DNA of 46,280 nucleotides from an uncultured Collinsella sp. (GCA_900541065.1 UQIE01000018.1:1-46280); one strand, 5' to 3'; positions 38,249 through 46,280 are shown, counted from the first letter of the stretch. Made by a program: numbers and translations. Notes: generated by a model from the letters alone, not told the origin.

Positions 38249-39433
38249 TTAACGATACTCGTCCGCCAACTGTTTCCAAGCGGGTAGCGAATTGACAATC
38301 GTTTCGTAGCTCACGCAATAGCCCAGGCGGAACCAACCCGGCATACCAAAGCTGTCCGAGGGAACCGCAAGCAACTCATACTTCTTTGCGCGCTCGCAAA
38401 ACGCATTCGCATCGGGCTCCAATGCTTTCACCCATAGGTAGAACGCGCCATCCGGCTCAACATAGGTGTAGCCATACTCCGCTAGTGCGTCGGTAAGCGC
38501 GGTGCGGTTGCGTGCATAGGCCTCAACGTCACTCGGCTCATCGATGCAGTCGATAATTACGCGCTGAAAGAGCGCCGGCGCGCACACGAAGCCCAGCGTA
38601 CGGGCGGCACCGGCAACGGCCGGCATCAGACGGGCAGCCTGCGGATTGGTGTTGGGAACCAAGATCCACCCCACGCGCTCACCCGGCAGCGACAGCGACT
38701 TGGAATACGAGTAGCACACGATGGTGTGCTCGTAGATCGAGGGCACCCAAGGCACCTCGGCACCGTACACGATCTCGCGGTACGGCTCATCCGAGATGAG
38801 CATAATCGGATTCTCGGGATCGCGCTGAGCGTTGGCCTCGCGCAGAACATTGGCCAGTCGCGTCAGCGTGTCGCGCGTATATACGGCACCGGTCGGGTTG
38901 TTGGGCGAGTCGATAATGACGGCTGCCGTCTTGTCGGTGATCGCCTTGAATACGTTATCCACGCTCAGCTGGAATGTGTCCTCGTTGGCAAGCGCCTCGA
39001 CACACGTGCAGCCGGCCTTCTCAATCCAAACGCGATACTCCGGAAAGTACGGGGCGATAACAATAACCTCGTCGCCCGGATTCGTAACGGCGTTGAGCGC
39101 GCAGGTGAGCGAAGCCGCGGCACCCACCGTCATAAAGACGTCTTTGCCCTCATAGCTCGTGCCAAAGCGGCGGTTGAGCGATTCGGCCACAGCGGCACGA
39201 CATTGCGGCAGGCCCGGTGCGGGCGTGTAGCCGTGCAGCTGGTCGCTCGGCAGCTCCAGGGCCTTCTTAATGGACTCCGCCACAGCAGCGGGTGCCGGAA
39301 CGCTCGGATTGCCCAGCGAAAAATCGAATACGTTTTCCGCACCGATCTGCGCCTTGCGCTCAAGGCCATAGCTAAAAATCTCACGGATGATGGAGCTTTC
39401 CGCACCGCGAGCATACATAGTTTCGTTGATCAT
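38249..39433 (-). CDS. Pyridoxal-phosphate aminotransferase, class I (aspartate aminotransferase-like)
   Basis: The 394-residue fold-type I PLP enzyme has FSLGNPSVPAP near the N terminus, the dinucleotide-like VGAAASLTCALNAV, IIDSPNNPTGAVYT, SDEPYREIVY, Schiff-base lysine in CYSYSKSLSLPGERVGWIL, and a C-terminal arginine in WFRLGYCVS that binds the substrate carboxylate. It likely transfers amino groups between aspartate or aromatic/other amino acids and 2-oxoglutarate; specificity is not readable. ATG at 39433 has GGGGAA upstream. The frame stays open to 39532, but that segment runs through the 58-nt palindrome. Confidence 0.92.
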   Translation of the reverse strand: MINETMYARGAESSIIREIFSYGLERKAQIGAENVFDFSLGNPSVPAPAAVAESIKKALELPSDQLHGYTPAPGLPQCRAAVAESLNRRFGTSYEGKDVFMTVGAAASLTCALNAVTNPGDEVIVIAPYFPEYRVWIEKAGCTCVEALANEDTFQLSVDNVFKAITDKTAAVIIDSPNNPTGAVYTRDTLTRLANVLREANAQRDPENPIMLISDEPYREIVYGAEVPWVPSIYEHTIVCYSYSKSLSLPGERVGWILVPNTNPQAARLMPAVAGAARTLGFVCAPALFQRVIIDCIDEPSDVEAYARNRTALTDALAEYGYTYVEPDGAFYLWVKALEPDANAFCERAKKYELLAVPSDSFGMPGWFRLGYCVSYETIVNSLPAWKQLADEYR

Positions 39434-39494
39434 CTGTTCCCCTTTCGCATAGGCGCTATTGTACGCTTTAGCCGAGCAAAGTGCCGCAGCAATG

Positions 39495-39552
39495 TTGATT
39501 GGGGACAGACTTAAATGCGTGAAAACGCTCATTTAAGTCTGTCCCCAATCAA
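39495..39552. repeat. 58-nt near-perfect hairpin with GGGGACAG in each arm (element F)
   Basis: Arms 39495-39517 and 39530-39552 are perfect 23-bp reverse complements. A 12-nt loop contains a further GCGT/ACGC pair. Each arm carries GGGGACAG. It lies upstream of the aminotransferase and downstream of the ftsH terminator. It looks like two inverted copies of a GGGACAG-type unit, as in REP doublets, rather than the single-core design of copies A-E. Confidence 0.75.
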
Positions 39553-39574
39553 CAGACGGCCCCATATCGCTCAA

Positions 39575-39611
39575 AAGAAAAAGCCTCCGCAGGTTTCCCC
39601 GCGGAGGCTTT
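39575..39611 (-). terminator. Terminator after ftsH
   Basis: AAGCCTCCGC (39581-39590) pairs with GCGGAGGCTT (39601-39610). Read leftward it is followed by TTTTCTTTTG. Confidence 0.92.
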
Positions 39612-39622
39612 CGCCACAAAGA

Positions 39623-41764
39623 CTATTTGTCGGCGTCGGTGTCGGCATCGGCATCGACGACGGCATGGTCATCGTCAGCATTATCGGATGCGGCTTCGGC
39701 ATCCTCCTGCATGGCCGCCTGCGCAAAGGCCGCGGCATCAGCCGCCAGCTCCTCCTCGCTCATACGAGGCGCGCGCTTCTTGGTCGGCATGCCGGCCGCC
39801 TTGGCATTGCGCTCCTCCTTGGCCGCCAGGATATCGCCCTCGCGCTCAAGGTAGGCATTCCACTCGTTGTCGAGCAGGGCGTTCACGGCGTCGCCTTCGA
39901 CGGTCTCGCGCTCAAGCAGCACCTTCGCCATCAGATCGAGCTGATCGCGACGGGCGTCCAGGATCTCGACCGCACGACGATGGGCTTCGCGCATGATGCG
40001 CTGAACCTCGATATCGATGCGGCGTGCCGTCTCCTCGGAGTAATCCTGGTGATCGGCGTAATCGCGACCAAGGAACACCTGATGCTGCGCCTCGCCAAAC
40101 ACTTGCGTGCCCAGCTCCTCGCTCATGCCCAGACGCGTAACCATCTCGCGCGCCATCTTGGTCGCACGCTCCAGGTCGTTGCTCGCGCCCGACGTGATGT
40201 CATCGCACATGAGCTCCTCGGCAACGCGACCGCCCAAGAACACGGCGAGCTCGTCGAGCATCTCGTTCTTGGTCTTGAGGAAGTGGTCCTCCTGCGGAAG
40301 CTGCAGCGTGTAGCCCAGGGCCTGACCGCGGCTGACGATCGAGATCTTATGAACCGGATCGGAGTGCTCCAGGATGTGGCCCACCAAAGCGTGACCGCTC
40401 TCGTGGTAGGCAATCGTGGTGCGCTCGGCCTCGGTCATCACGCGACCCTTGCGTTGCGGTCCGGCAATCACGCGCTCCATCGACTCCTCGACCTCGTCCA
40501 TCGAGATCACGGAACGATGACGGCGAGCGGCCAGCAGCGCAGACTCGTTGAGCAGGTTCGCCAAATCGGCACCAGTAAAGCCAACGGTCATCTGGGCGAG
40601 CTTCTCAAACTTAACGTCCTCGTCCATCGGCTTGTTCTCGGCATGCACGCGCAAGATCTGCTCGCGGCCCTTCACATCCGGACGGTCGACCGTAACCTGA
40701 CGATCAAAACGGCCGGGACGCAGCAATGCCGGATCCAGGATGTCAGGACGGTTGGTCGCAGCGATCAGGATGACCGACTCGCTTTCCTCAAAGCCGTCCA
40801 TCTCGACCAGCAGCTGGTTGAGCGTCTGCTCGCGCTCGTCGTGACCGCCGCCCAAGCCAGCTCCGCGCTGACGTCCCACGGCATCGATCTCATCGATGAA
40901 GATGATCGACGGGGCCTGAGACTTGGCCTCCTTAAAGAGGTCACGCACGCGGCCGGCACCGACACCTACGAACATCTCGACAAAGTCGGAACCCGAGATA
41001 CTAAAGAACGGCACGCCCGCCTCGCCGGCAACGGCCTTGGCCAGCAGCGTTTTACCGGTGCCCGGAGGGCCAACCAGCAACACGCCACGCGGGATCTTGG
41101 CGCCCAGCTTGCGATAGCGATCCGGATCGCTCAAAAAGTCACGGATCTCCTCGAGCTCCTCGACTGCCTCGTCCACGCCGGCAACGTCTTCAAACTTGAC
41201 CTTGGGGCGTGTGGCCTCGTTGGTCTTGGCGTTGGTCTTGCCAAACTGCATGTTCCTGTTGTTGGCGCCCATCATCTGGCGCATAAAGTAGAACATGATG
41301 GCGATAAGGGCGATCGTCGGAAGCACACTCATCGCCAGGTCGCCCCAAAAATCGGGATCGTTGGTGTTGACGATGTACTTGGTATCGGGGTGCTCCGCCA
41401 TAAGCTCGGCAAGCGAATCGGAGCCGACATAGGTCGAGGAGAAGCTCTTGAGCTCGCTCGTATCGCCCTTGTCCTTCTTCGTCTTCCAGTAATGACCCGT
41501 CACGCTTCCGTCTTGAACCGTATAGGTCAGATCTTCGACGCGATCCTGCTTGATGGCACTCACCATCTCGCTCGTCGCGAGCTTAACGGTATTGCTGGAA
41601 TTGGCAAAGCCGGAGCCCATGTTAAAGAAGGCGTAGCCCAGGAGCGCGCAAGCCAAAATAAAATACAGCCAGCCCGTACGCGTGGGCTTCTTGCCTCCGG
41701 GCACCCCCGGGATCTTAGGCTCCCGGGGAGTCTGGGAATTGTTATCGTTACGGTCGTCGGGCAT
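39623..41764 (-). CDS. ftsH: ATP-dependent zinc metalloprotease FtsH
   Basis: The 713-residue membrane protease has TM helices at about 31-49 and 148-170, with an extracytoplasmic domain between them. The AAA+ domain follows, with Walker A GPPGTGKT, Walker B SIIFIDEIDAVG, SRH arginines RPGRFDRQV, then the zinc site HESGH (about 455) with the third ligand in GASNDLERAT. It forms hexamers that degrade unstable and misassembled membrane proteins. The C-terminal 40 residues are an acidic tail rich in Asp/Ala. ATG at 41764 is one base past the hpt stop; a GGAGG lies 13 nt upstream inside hpt, so coupling is likely. The order tilS-hpt-ftsH is conserved in many Gram-positives. Confidence 0.98.
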   Translation of the reverse strand: MPDDRNDNNSQTPREPKIPGVPGGKKPTRTGWLYFILACALLGYAFFNMGSGFANSSNTVKLATSEMVSAIKQDRVEDLTYTVQDGSVTGHYWKTKKDKGDTSELKSFSSTYVGSDSLAELMAEHPDTKYIVNTNDPDFWGDLAMSVLPTIALIAIMFYFMRQMMGANNRNMQFGKTNAKTNEATRPKVKFEDVAGVDEAVEELEEIRDFLSDPDRYRKLGAKIPRGVLLVGPPGTGKTLLAKAVAGEAGVPFFSISGSDFVEMFVGVGAGRVRDLFKEAKSQAPSIIFIDEIDAVGRQRGAGLGGGHDEREQTLNQLLVEMDGFEESESVILIAATNRPDILDPALLRPGRFDRQVTVDRPDVKGREQILRVHAENKPMDEDVKFEKLAQMTVGFTGADLANLLNESALLAARRHRSVISMDEVEESMERVIAGPQRKGRVMTEAERTTIAYHESGHALVGHILEHSDPVHKISIVSRGQALGYTLQLPQEDHFLKTKNEMLDELAVFLGGRVAEELMCDDITSGASNDLERATKMAREMVTRLGMSEELGTQVFGEAQHQVFLGRDYADHQDYSEETARRIDIEVQRIMREAHRRAVEILDARRDQLDLMAKVLLERETVEGDAVNALLDNEWNAYLEREGDILAAKEERNAKAAGMPTKKRAPRMSEEELAADAAAFAQAAMQEDAEAASDNADDDHAVVDADADTDADK

Positions 41765-41765
41765 C

Positions 41766-42314
41766 TTACGAATAAACCTCCGGTTTCAAAATGCCCAGAT
41801 ACGGAAGGTTACGATAGCGCTCGGCATAGTCGAGGCCGTAGCCCACCACAAAGGCATCGGGGCAATGGGTTCCAACATACTTGGGCGTGATGGCCGAGGT
41901 ACGGTCCTCAACGTCCTTCCACAGGAAGGCGGCGACCTCCAGAGAAGCGGGCTTGCGGCTCTCGAGGTTCTTCATCAGATACTTGAGCGTCAGGCCCGAG
42001 TCCAGAATGTCCTCAACGATCAGCACGTCGCGACCGCGGATGTCGATATCCAGATCCTTAATGATACGCACGATACCCGAGGACTTCACACCGTCGCCAT
42101 AGCTCGAAACAGCCATGAAATCGATGTTGGTCGGCAGCTCGATCTTGCGCATCAGGTCGCCCATAAAGACCACGGCACCGCGCAGGACCGCAATCAGCAC
42201 CAGATCCTTACCCGCGTAGTCGCGCGTAATCTCCTCGCCCAGGCGAGAGACGATACCGTCGATATCCTCCTGCGTGAACAGAACCTTCTCGATATCCGGA
42301 TGTTGAGAAGCCAT
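41766..42314 (-). CDS. hpt: Hypoxanthine phosphoribosyltransferase
   Basis: The 182-residue purine salvage enzyme makes IMP and GMP from hypoxanthine or guanine with PRPP. Landmarks are LIAVLRGAVVFMGDLMRKI, the mobile loop SSYGDG and the PRPP motif VLIVEDILDSGLTL, with the base-binding C-terminal VVGYGLDYAERYRNLPYLG. ATG at 42314 follows GAAAGGG. It lies between tilS and ftsH, with an extended -10 (TGCTAGAAT) in the gap to tilS, so hpt-ftsH may have their own promoter. Confidence 0.97.
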   Translation of the reverse strand: MASQHPDIEKVLFTQEDIDGIVSRLGEEITRDYAGKDLVLIAVLRGAVVFMGDLMRKIELPTNIDFMAVSSYGDGVKSSGIVRIIKDLDIDIRGRDVLIVEDILDSGLTLKYLMKNLESRKPASLEVAAFLWKDVEDRTSAITPKYVGTHCPDAFVVGYGLDYAERYRNLPYLGILKPEVYS

Positions 42315-42370
42315 GACAACCCTTTCTTGTGCTTATCGCCCACACACCGCCGTATGGACGCGAACTTCAC

Positions 42371-42410
42371 ATTCTAGCAGCGCACGGGGTAAATTTACCA
42401 GCCCGTGCGC
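42371..42410 (-). promoter_or_regulatory. hpt promoter (extended -10) beneath a GC-rich palindrome
   Basis: Read leftward: TGCTAGAAT (42379-42371) is a good extended -10 without a clear -35. Immediately upstream, GCGCACGGG (42380-42388) and its complement (42402-42410) flank the perfect 12-bp palindrome GGTAAATTTACC (42388-42399). This may be an operator at the -35 position. Confidence 0.45.
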
Positions 42411-42461
42411 CATCAGCGCGGGAATACCGTCAACGTCGCACAGAATAGCAGACGTGGGACG

Positions 42462-44000
42462 CTATTCCGCATCGACCACGCGGAGCAGATATGCCACGCG
42501 CGTTGCGGCCGTGCACTTAAAACGCTCGTCCGCGCGAACTCCGGCGACCCACACCACGGCACCTCCCGGCGCCGTCCTCACCATGGGCACGCCGGCGCGC
42601 TCGGAAACGGGAATGCGAGCCTCGCCTAGCAAGTCGGATACTTTCTTGCTTCGGCCACTCATCCCTAACGGGCACATCACGTCTCCCGGTGCAGGACCGT
42701 CCACCCACAGGCGCGCCAATCGCGCCTCGACAGGGATCTCGCCACGCGAGCCCGCCAGGATCCGCTCACTATCGCTGTCGGCAAAACCCAAGGCAGCCGC
42801 GTCTACCAAAGCTGTCACTTCCCCGGCAGCCGCAAGCTCACGGGCGTGGCGCACGATATCGCATCCCAGCTCAACGGCCATCGGCTCTGTGACCAGCATA
42901 CGTCCCCCGCCCAACGGCAAACGACCGGGTACGGTAACCCAGTCCGCGACCAGGCCCTCGCGAGCCACCGGGGCCTTAAACGCCAGCATGCCAAACTCAA
43001 CGCGCGCGTCAATTCCCGCCGGAAGGGTGACCGAGCCGGCACCCTCGGCAACGCAGGAAAGGACTCGCTCAACATGCCGCATCTCGGGACGAGCGTCCGG
43101 ATCGATGCGTTTGATCGCCAGTCGCACGATGCGCCGCGCGATTACCACCTCGGCCGCAGCAAGGCGCCTGGCATCGAGCACCAGTGCGCCCGCTGCCTCT
43201 TTGCGCAAACAGCTTCGAAACGCCTGTGCCGACAGCTGGGATAGAAACGCATCTTCATCACCCAAGATCTCACAGGCGGCGCCAATCGTCTTGCAGACGC
43301 TCGCGTTGCGCTGCGCCACCACCGGCATCACTCGATGGCGCACGTAGTTTCGCAGATACGAGATATCCTCATTGCTCTCGTCTTCACGCCACGGCTGACC
43401 ATGTACCTGTAGATAGCCCACGAGCTCGCCGTGAGTTAGGTCGAGCAAGGGACGCACCACGATATTCCTCCGGCGAGGAATGCTCGATAGGCCAGCGGGC
43501 CCCGAACCCTTAATCGCGTTCATCAAAAACGTTTCCGCGCGATCCGAAGACGTGTGCGCGGTGCAGATACGAGCCGCCGTTCGCGGTGCCCCCGTCTGGG
43601 CGCAGAGCTCGCGAACATACCTCCGCGCCGCGGCATAGCGCACCTCGCGGGCCGCGGCCTCAATATTGCCCGACTCCCCATCAAAATAAGCGTGCTCCAC
43701 ACACAGCGGTAAACCATATTGCGCGCAGAGCTCACGCACAAAGGCCTCGTCGCCATCGGACGCCTTGCCGCGCAGATGATGGTTTACATGCAGCACATGC
43801 AGGCGCTCGCGAGCAATGGGGGCAACACCGCGTCCGTCTTGGATATCCAGCTTTGATGTGCACGCCATAAGAAGCAGTGCCGTCGAGTCCGCGCCGCCTG
43901 ATACCATGAGCACGACAGGAGCAGCCTGCTGCCTCGTCCGGGACTCATCGACTGCCCCAGGCACGGCATGGTGTCCATAATGCTGAGATACCGTAGGCAT
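42462..44000 (-). CDS. tilS: tRNA(Ile)-lysidine synthase
   Basis: The 512-residue protein is a PP-loop ATPase (SGGADST at 34-40, one residue off the usual SGGxDS) with HVNHHLRGKASDGDEAFV, ARICTAHTSSDRAETFLMNAIKGSG and LRNYVRHRVMP. It attaches lysine to C34 of the tRNA-Ile2 precursor so that it reads AUA. The C-terminal region (about 390-512) carries the tRNA-binding TilS-C domain with DVMCPLGMSGRSKKVSDLL. It is longer than many homologues. ATG at 44000 has GGGGAGGA upstream. It heads the tilS-hpt-ftsH cluster. A 25-nt inverted repeat (42443-42467) overlaps its stop codon. Confidence 0.95.
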   Translation of the reverse strand: MPTVSQHYGHHAVPGAVDESRTRQQAAPVVLMVSGGADSTALLLMACTSKLDIQDGRGVAPIARERLHVLHVNHHLRGKASDGDEAFVRELCAQYGLPLCVEHAYFDGESGNIEAAAREVRYAAARRYVRELCAQTGAPRTAARICTAHTSSDRAETFLMNAIKGSGPAGLSSIPRRRNIVVRPLLDLTHGELVGYLQVHGQPWREDESNEDISYLRNYVRHRVMPVVAQRNASVCKTIGAACEILGDEDAFLSQLSAQAFRSCLRKEAAGALVLDARRLAAAEVVIARRIVRLAIKRIDPDARPEMRHVERVLSCVAEGAGSVTLPAGIDARVEFGMLAFKAPVAREGLVADWVTVPGRLPLGGGRMLVTEPMAVELGCDIVRHARELAAAGEVTALVDAAALGFADSDSERILAGSRGEIPVEARLARLWVDGPAPGDVMCPLGMSGRSKKVSDLLGEARIPVSERAGVPMVRTAPGGAVVWVAGVRADERFKCTAATRVAYLLRVVDAE

Positions 44001-44048
44001 TTGCTTCCTCCCCTATTCGTCCGCACCCATTGTATCCTTTGGAATCTT

Positions 44049-44858
44049 ATGTCTCGTCTGCACCTTCATATCCTCGGCAGTGGCTCTAAAGGCAACTGCG
44101 CACTCATCGAGGGCCCGCAGGGGCTCATTATGGTCGATGACGGACTGTCTCGCCGCGAGACATTAAAGCGCATGGCAGAACTGGGGCTCTCGACAGACAA
44201 CGTCTCGGCTCTTCTCATTACTCATGAGCATAGCGATCACATCAAGGGCCTCGATGTCTGGTGCAAGCACTGGCACGGCCCCCTCTTTGCCAGCAGGGGC
44301 ACTCTTTCGAACAAAGAAAATCTTTCTCATCTGCCTGTCGAGGAATTCGATCCCGGCGACGCCCTGTTCATTGCCGGCATCCACGTGCAAACCTACTCAA
44401 CATCACACGATGTCATCAATCCAGTCGGTTATCGATTCGACGCCCTCGATGATTCCATCGGCTTTGCCACCGACACCGGAGAGCTATCGAGCCAAGCCAT
44501 GAACACCCTCAAAGATTGTCGAGTCCTCGCGCTCGAAAGCAACCATGATGTGACCATGCTGCGCGAGGGAGAATATCCCCGCTTTCTTCAGGAGCGCATC
44601 CTGTCTGCAAGGGGACACCTCTCCAATGGCCAAGCCGCCGAAGCCGCGCGCGCACTTGTTACCGATCGCACCGAACAGCTCATTGCCATGCATATCAGCC
44701 AAGATAACAATCGTCCGAGCCTTACCGTCAAAAGCTATGCCAAAGCTCTGGCCGCAACCCTGGATGACGAGGTCGGCAGCTCCGCAACCCTTCTCCAAGG
44801 ATCGCGAAAACTCTCGATACGCCCTGCGAGTCAGTATCAGCCGGCAACCATTCAATAG
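44049..44858 (+). CDS. MBL-fold metallohydrolase (WalJ/YycJ-like)
   Basis: The 269-residue protein has the metallo-beta-lactamase fold with the metal motif THEHSDH (58-64). Other marks are the opening HILGSGSKGNCALIEGPQG typical of the YycJ/WalJ group, an Asp in GFATDTGELS, SNHD and a late ARGHLSN. Homologues are Mn/Zn-dependent 5' exonucleases implicated in DNA repair and cell-wall signalling. Here there is no WalRK system next to it, so the link is by family only. ATG at 44049 has only a weak GGA upstream. It is divergent from tilS across 48 bp and followed by a strong terminator. Confidence 0.9.
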   Translation: MSRLHLHILGSGSKGNCALIEGPQGLIMVDDGLSRRETLKRMAELGLSTDNVSALLITHEHSDHIKGLDVWCKHWHGPLFASRGTLSNKENLSHLPVEEFDPGDALFIAGIHVQTYSTSHDVINPVGYRFDALDDSIGFATDTGELSSQAMNTLKDCRVLALESNHDVTMLREGEYPRFLQERILSARGHLSNGQAAEAARALVTDRTEQLIAMHISQDNNRPSLTVKSYAKALAATLDDEVGSSATLLQGSRKLSIRPASQYQPATIQ

Positions 44859-44866
44859 ACTGTCCT

Positions 44867-44918
44867 AGACAGCAAAAGGGGCCGAGAATCGCTTCCCAGC
44901 CCCTTTTGCTGTCTTTTA
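44867..44918. terminator. Bidirectional terminator between the MBL and hsp20 genes
   Basis: A 16-bp stem (44867-44882 with 44899-44914) is followed by TTTT on the plus strand; convergent genes use both sides. Confidence 0.92.
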
Positions 44919-44940
44919 ATAGCGCAGAACACCAACGAAG

Positions 44941-45372
44941 TTAGTCGATGGAGATCTTCGTAACGTTCTTCTTCTCGACGATCTTGGGAACCGTAACGGT
45001 CAGGATGCCGTCAGCGTACTTAGCCGAGAGGCCCTCGCTCGAAGCGTCCTTTAGATACACGCCACGCGTCGCGCTGTACGAGCTGAACTCCTTCTGCAGG
45101 AAGTTCTTGCCCTCGTTCTCCTCGTCTTCCTCGACATTCACGCTAATGGACAGACGGCCCTCATTGAGCTCGACATCGATATCGTCCTTGGCGACACCGG
45201 TCAGATAGGCCTTGACCTCATAGCCGTCGCCCTTATCCTCAACGTCAACGGGAAACGCCTTGGAAGCAATCGAGTTGTTTGCAAGGTCGGTCATATCATC
45301 AAACAGATCGAACAGCGAGCTAGCAGAAGGACGAACGCCAAAAACCGAACGATAAGGAACCATGCTTGCCAT
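44941..45372 (-). CDS. Hsp20/alpha-crystallin small heat-shock protein
   Basis: The 143-residue protein has an alpha-crystallin domain (about 38-130): FPVDVEDKGDGYEVKAYLTGVAKDDIDVEL, the conserved beta-strand ATRGVYLKDASSEGLSAKYADGILTVTVPK and a C-terminal IVEKKNVTKISID with the IxI-type tail. It is an ATP-independent holdase that binds unfolding proteins. ATG at 45372 has AAGGAG 9 nt upstream. No CIRCE element is visible; two AT-rich 11-bp direct repeats lie upstream instead (45436-45467). Confidence 0.95.
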   Translation of the reverse strand: MASMVPYRSVFGVRPSASSLFDLFDDMTDLANNSIASKAFPVDVEDKGDGYEVKAYLTGVAKDDIDVELNEGRLSISVNVEEDEENEGKNFLQKEFSSYSATRGVYLKDASSEGLSAKYADGILTVTVPKIVEKKNVTKISID

Positions 45373-45435
45373 GTTTACCACTCCTTTTAGGACTGCCGAG
45401 CCATCTTCTAGGTGACTGGGACTTCTTTTGACGCT

Positions 45436-45467
45436 CTTATATATGCCCACACAGTGCTTATATATAC
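45436..45467 (-). promoter_or_regulatory. hsp20 upstream direct repeats
   Basis: CTTATATATGC (45436-45446) and CTTATATATAC (45457-45467) are direct repeats 21 bp apart, two helical turns, 65-95 nt before the hsp20 start. They may bind a heat-shock repressor or contain the -10. Neither CIRCE nor HAIR consensus is present. Confidence 0.4.
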
Positions 45468-45648
45468 ATCGACTATAAAGTTTTTTGAGTCCAGTACTAT
45501 AAGCATATCTAAGTGTGTATGACTCAGGTTTTAGTAAGGTTAAGGTTCTTTGAACCAGAGCTTAAATACCGAGTATGTCCCCAGCTACAAATAACAAGGG
45601 GCTTACAATGAGCGCGTACACGTTGTTGGTAACGAGCTAAAGGGCATC

Positions 45649-46116
45649 ATGGACGACCAAAACCAGAACAAAATGTTTATGCAGACGCAGGGGGAAGATA
45701 CTTCCACGCAGCCGCCACGGTTCCATCGCCCCCACATCTCGCAAGAGCCCATTAATGATCCTGAGCCCGAGTATGTGACGAGAAATCGATATCAAACGCT
45801 CGAGGATGCCCAAACGGGACGTAAACATATGGGCGTCGCCTCGGGAGACCCTGTATATCTGAAAGACGCACCATTATCTAAAAACAGCGCAGCTAGTGAT
45901 GAGCCACTGAAAGCATCCGCCGCTCATCAACAAAGAGGTCCTCGACCAAAGCAAACCTTAACGCATTCGGCTCGTTATCTCGAGACGCCAAAACAAGGAA
46001 AATCAATCTTCGTTTCGTCAAGTAAACGACGCAAGCAACATCGACTGGCAATCCTGCTTTTGATCATTGCGGCCATAGCAGTTGCCCTTATTATTCGTTT
46101 TATTTTCTTTAAATAA
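45649..46116 (+). CDS. Uncharacterised C-terminally anchored membrane protein
   Basis: The 155-residue protein is of unknown family. Residues 1-125 are hydrophilic, Gln/Pro/Ser-rich and probably disordered. A basic cluster (SSKRRKQHR) precedes a single C-terminal helix (about 132-152, LAILLLIIAAIAVALIIRFIF), giving a tail-anchored topology with the bulk in the cytoplasm. Its DNA is visibly more AT-rich than its neighbours. ATG at 45649 has AGGG 5 nt upstream. A 10-codon frame (45608-45640, MSAYTLLVTS) with its own AAGGGG site ends 8 nt before it and may be a leader peptide. The gene is preceded by a 276-bp AT-rich gap shared with hsp20. Confidence 0.65.
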   Translation: MDDQNQNKMFMQTQGEDTSTQPPRFHRPHISQEPINDPEPEYVTRNRYQTLEDAQTGRKHMGVASGDPVYLKDAPLSKNSAASDEPLKASAAHQQRGPRPKQTLTHSARYLETPKQGKSIFVSSSKRRKQHRLAILLLIIAAIAVALIIRFIFFK

Positions 46117-46180
46117 AAGCTCAATACCAAAAAGAATTAAATCGTCTGGCGTAAATGAGTCATTTATGCCCCGCAAACGC

Positions 46181-46211
46181 AAAAAAAGGGAGGCCGCGAG
46201 GCCTCCCCCTT
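46181..46211 (-). terminator. Terminator for a leftward transcript entering from the right edge
   Basis: GGGAGGCC/GGCCTCCC (46188-46207) with a 4-nt loop. Read leftward it is followed by seven T. On the plus strand it could also serve the 155-residue protein gene. Confidence 0.88.
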
Positions 46212-46213
46212 CT

Positions 46214-46280
46214 TCAAGTCGATTGACGGCTCGGTGCCGTCCACCGGTCAGCGGCGCCCTGGCCTCCCACGGGCTGACCC
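46214..46280 (-). other. 3' end of an unidentified leftward gene, cut by the window edge
   Basis: The strong leftward terminator implies a gene or RNA ending here. One minus frame reads GQPVGGQGAADRWTAPSRQS before a TGA at 46216-46214, just ahead of the terminator, which suits a protein C terminus. A structured RNA 3' end is equally possible. Too short to identify. Confidence 0.25.

Noticed and set aside
39515..41890. A 790-codon plus-strand frame opposite ftsH
   Set aside because: Antisense shadow; FtsH motifs on the minus strand are complete.
46214..46280. 3' end of RNase P RNA or tmRNA at the right edge
   Set aside because: A strong terminator is present, but only 65 nt are visible and no diagnostic RNA motif could be recognised.

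Overview
The window is a continuous, gene-dense bacterial chromosome segment of about 60% GC (estimated by eye). GC-ending codons, short intergenic gaps, purine-rich ribosome binding sites and many strong GC-rich hairpin terminators suggest a high-GC Gram-positive. The protein set suggests a gut Coriobacteriia member, most likely Collinsella or a close relative: fructose-type PTS, split transketolase, a heterodimeric ABC exporter under MarR control, an EF-G paralogue, LarE, and tilS-hpt-ftsH in that order. This assignment comes from recognition, not from a database search. No prophage, CRISPR array, rRNA operon or transposase gene is visible.

Layout. 1-3.6 kb: a fused TadA-glycerate kinase gene, tRNA-Ser(UGA), a TetR regulator and lemA. 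3.6-7.1 kb: a repeat-rich gap, ilvE, a DedA membrane protein and cysE. 7.1-11.4 kb: marR followed by two half-transporter ABC genes, overlapping or abutting, with a repeat-containing promoter. 11.5-13.5 kb: two unrecognised small proteins flanking a nitroreductase. 13.5-16.9 kb: a Fis-type regulator with a degenerate AAA+ domain, a YeiH-type exporter and a divergent GntR regulator. 17.0-22.1 kb: glmS, a LacI regulator, a HAD phosphatase and larE. 22.3-29.5 kb: a six-gene sugar operon (PTS IIBC, GatZ-like protein, transaldolase, transketolase N and C halves, PTS IIA) with a divergent LacI regulator. 29.6-35.4 kb: a surface nuclease, an EF-G-like GTPase and a three-gene polar amino-acid ABC importer. 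35.7-39.4 kb: a 23S rRNA uracil methyltransferase, a PHP phosphoesterase and an aminotransferase. 39.6-46.1 kb: tilS-hpt-ftsH, a divergent WalJ-type MBL hydrolase, hsp20 and a small membrane protein.

How the genes fit together. The sugar operon would import and phosphorylate a carbohydrate and feed it through aldol cleavage and the non-oxidative pentose phosphate pathway. Its substrate cannot be read from the sequence. ilvE and the amino-acid importer share an almost identical palindrome upstream, which suggests one regulator for amino-acid supply.

The most unusual signal is intergenic. At least seven short palindromes (31-41 bp) carry GGGACAG or a close variant starting exactly five bases before the symmetry centre, although their arm sequences and lengths differ. 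Three of them begin on the stop codon of the neighbouring gene. A related 58-nt perfect hairpin, a 203-bp element with terminal inverted repeats, two larger nested inverted repeats and a pair of mutually exclusive hairpins inside the sugar operon complete a rich set of non-coding structure.
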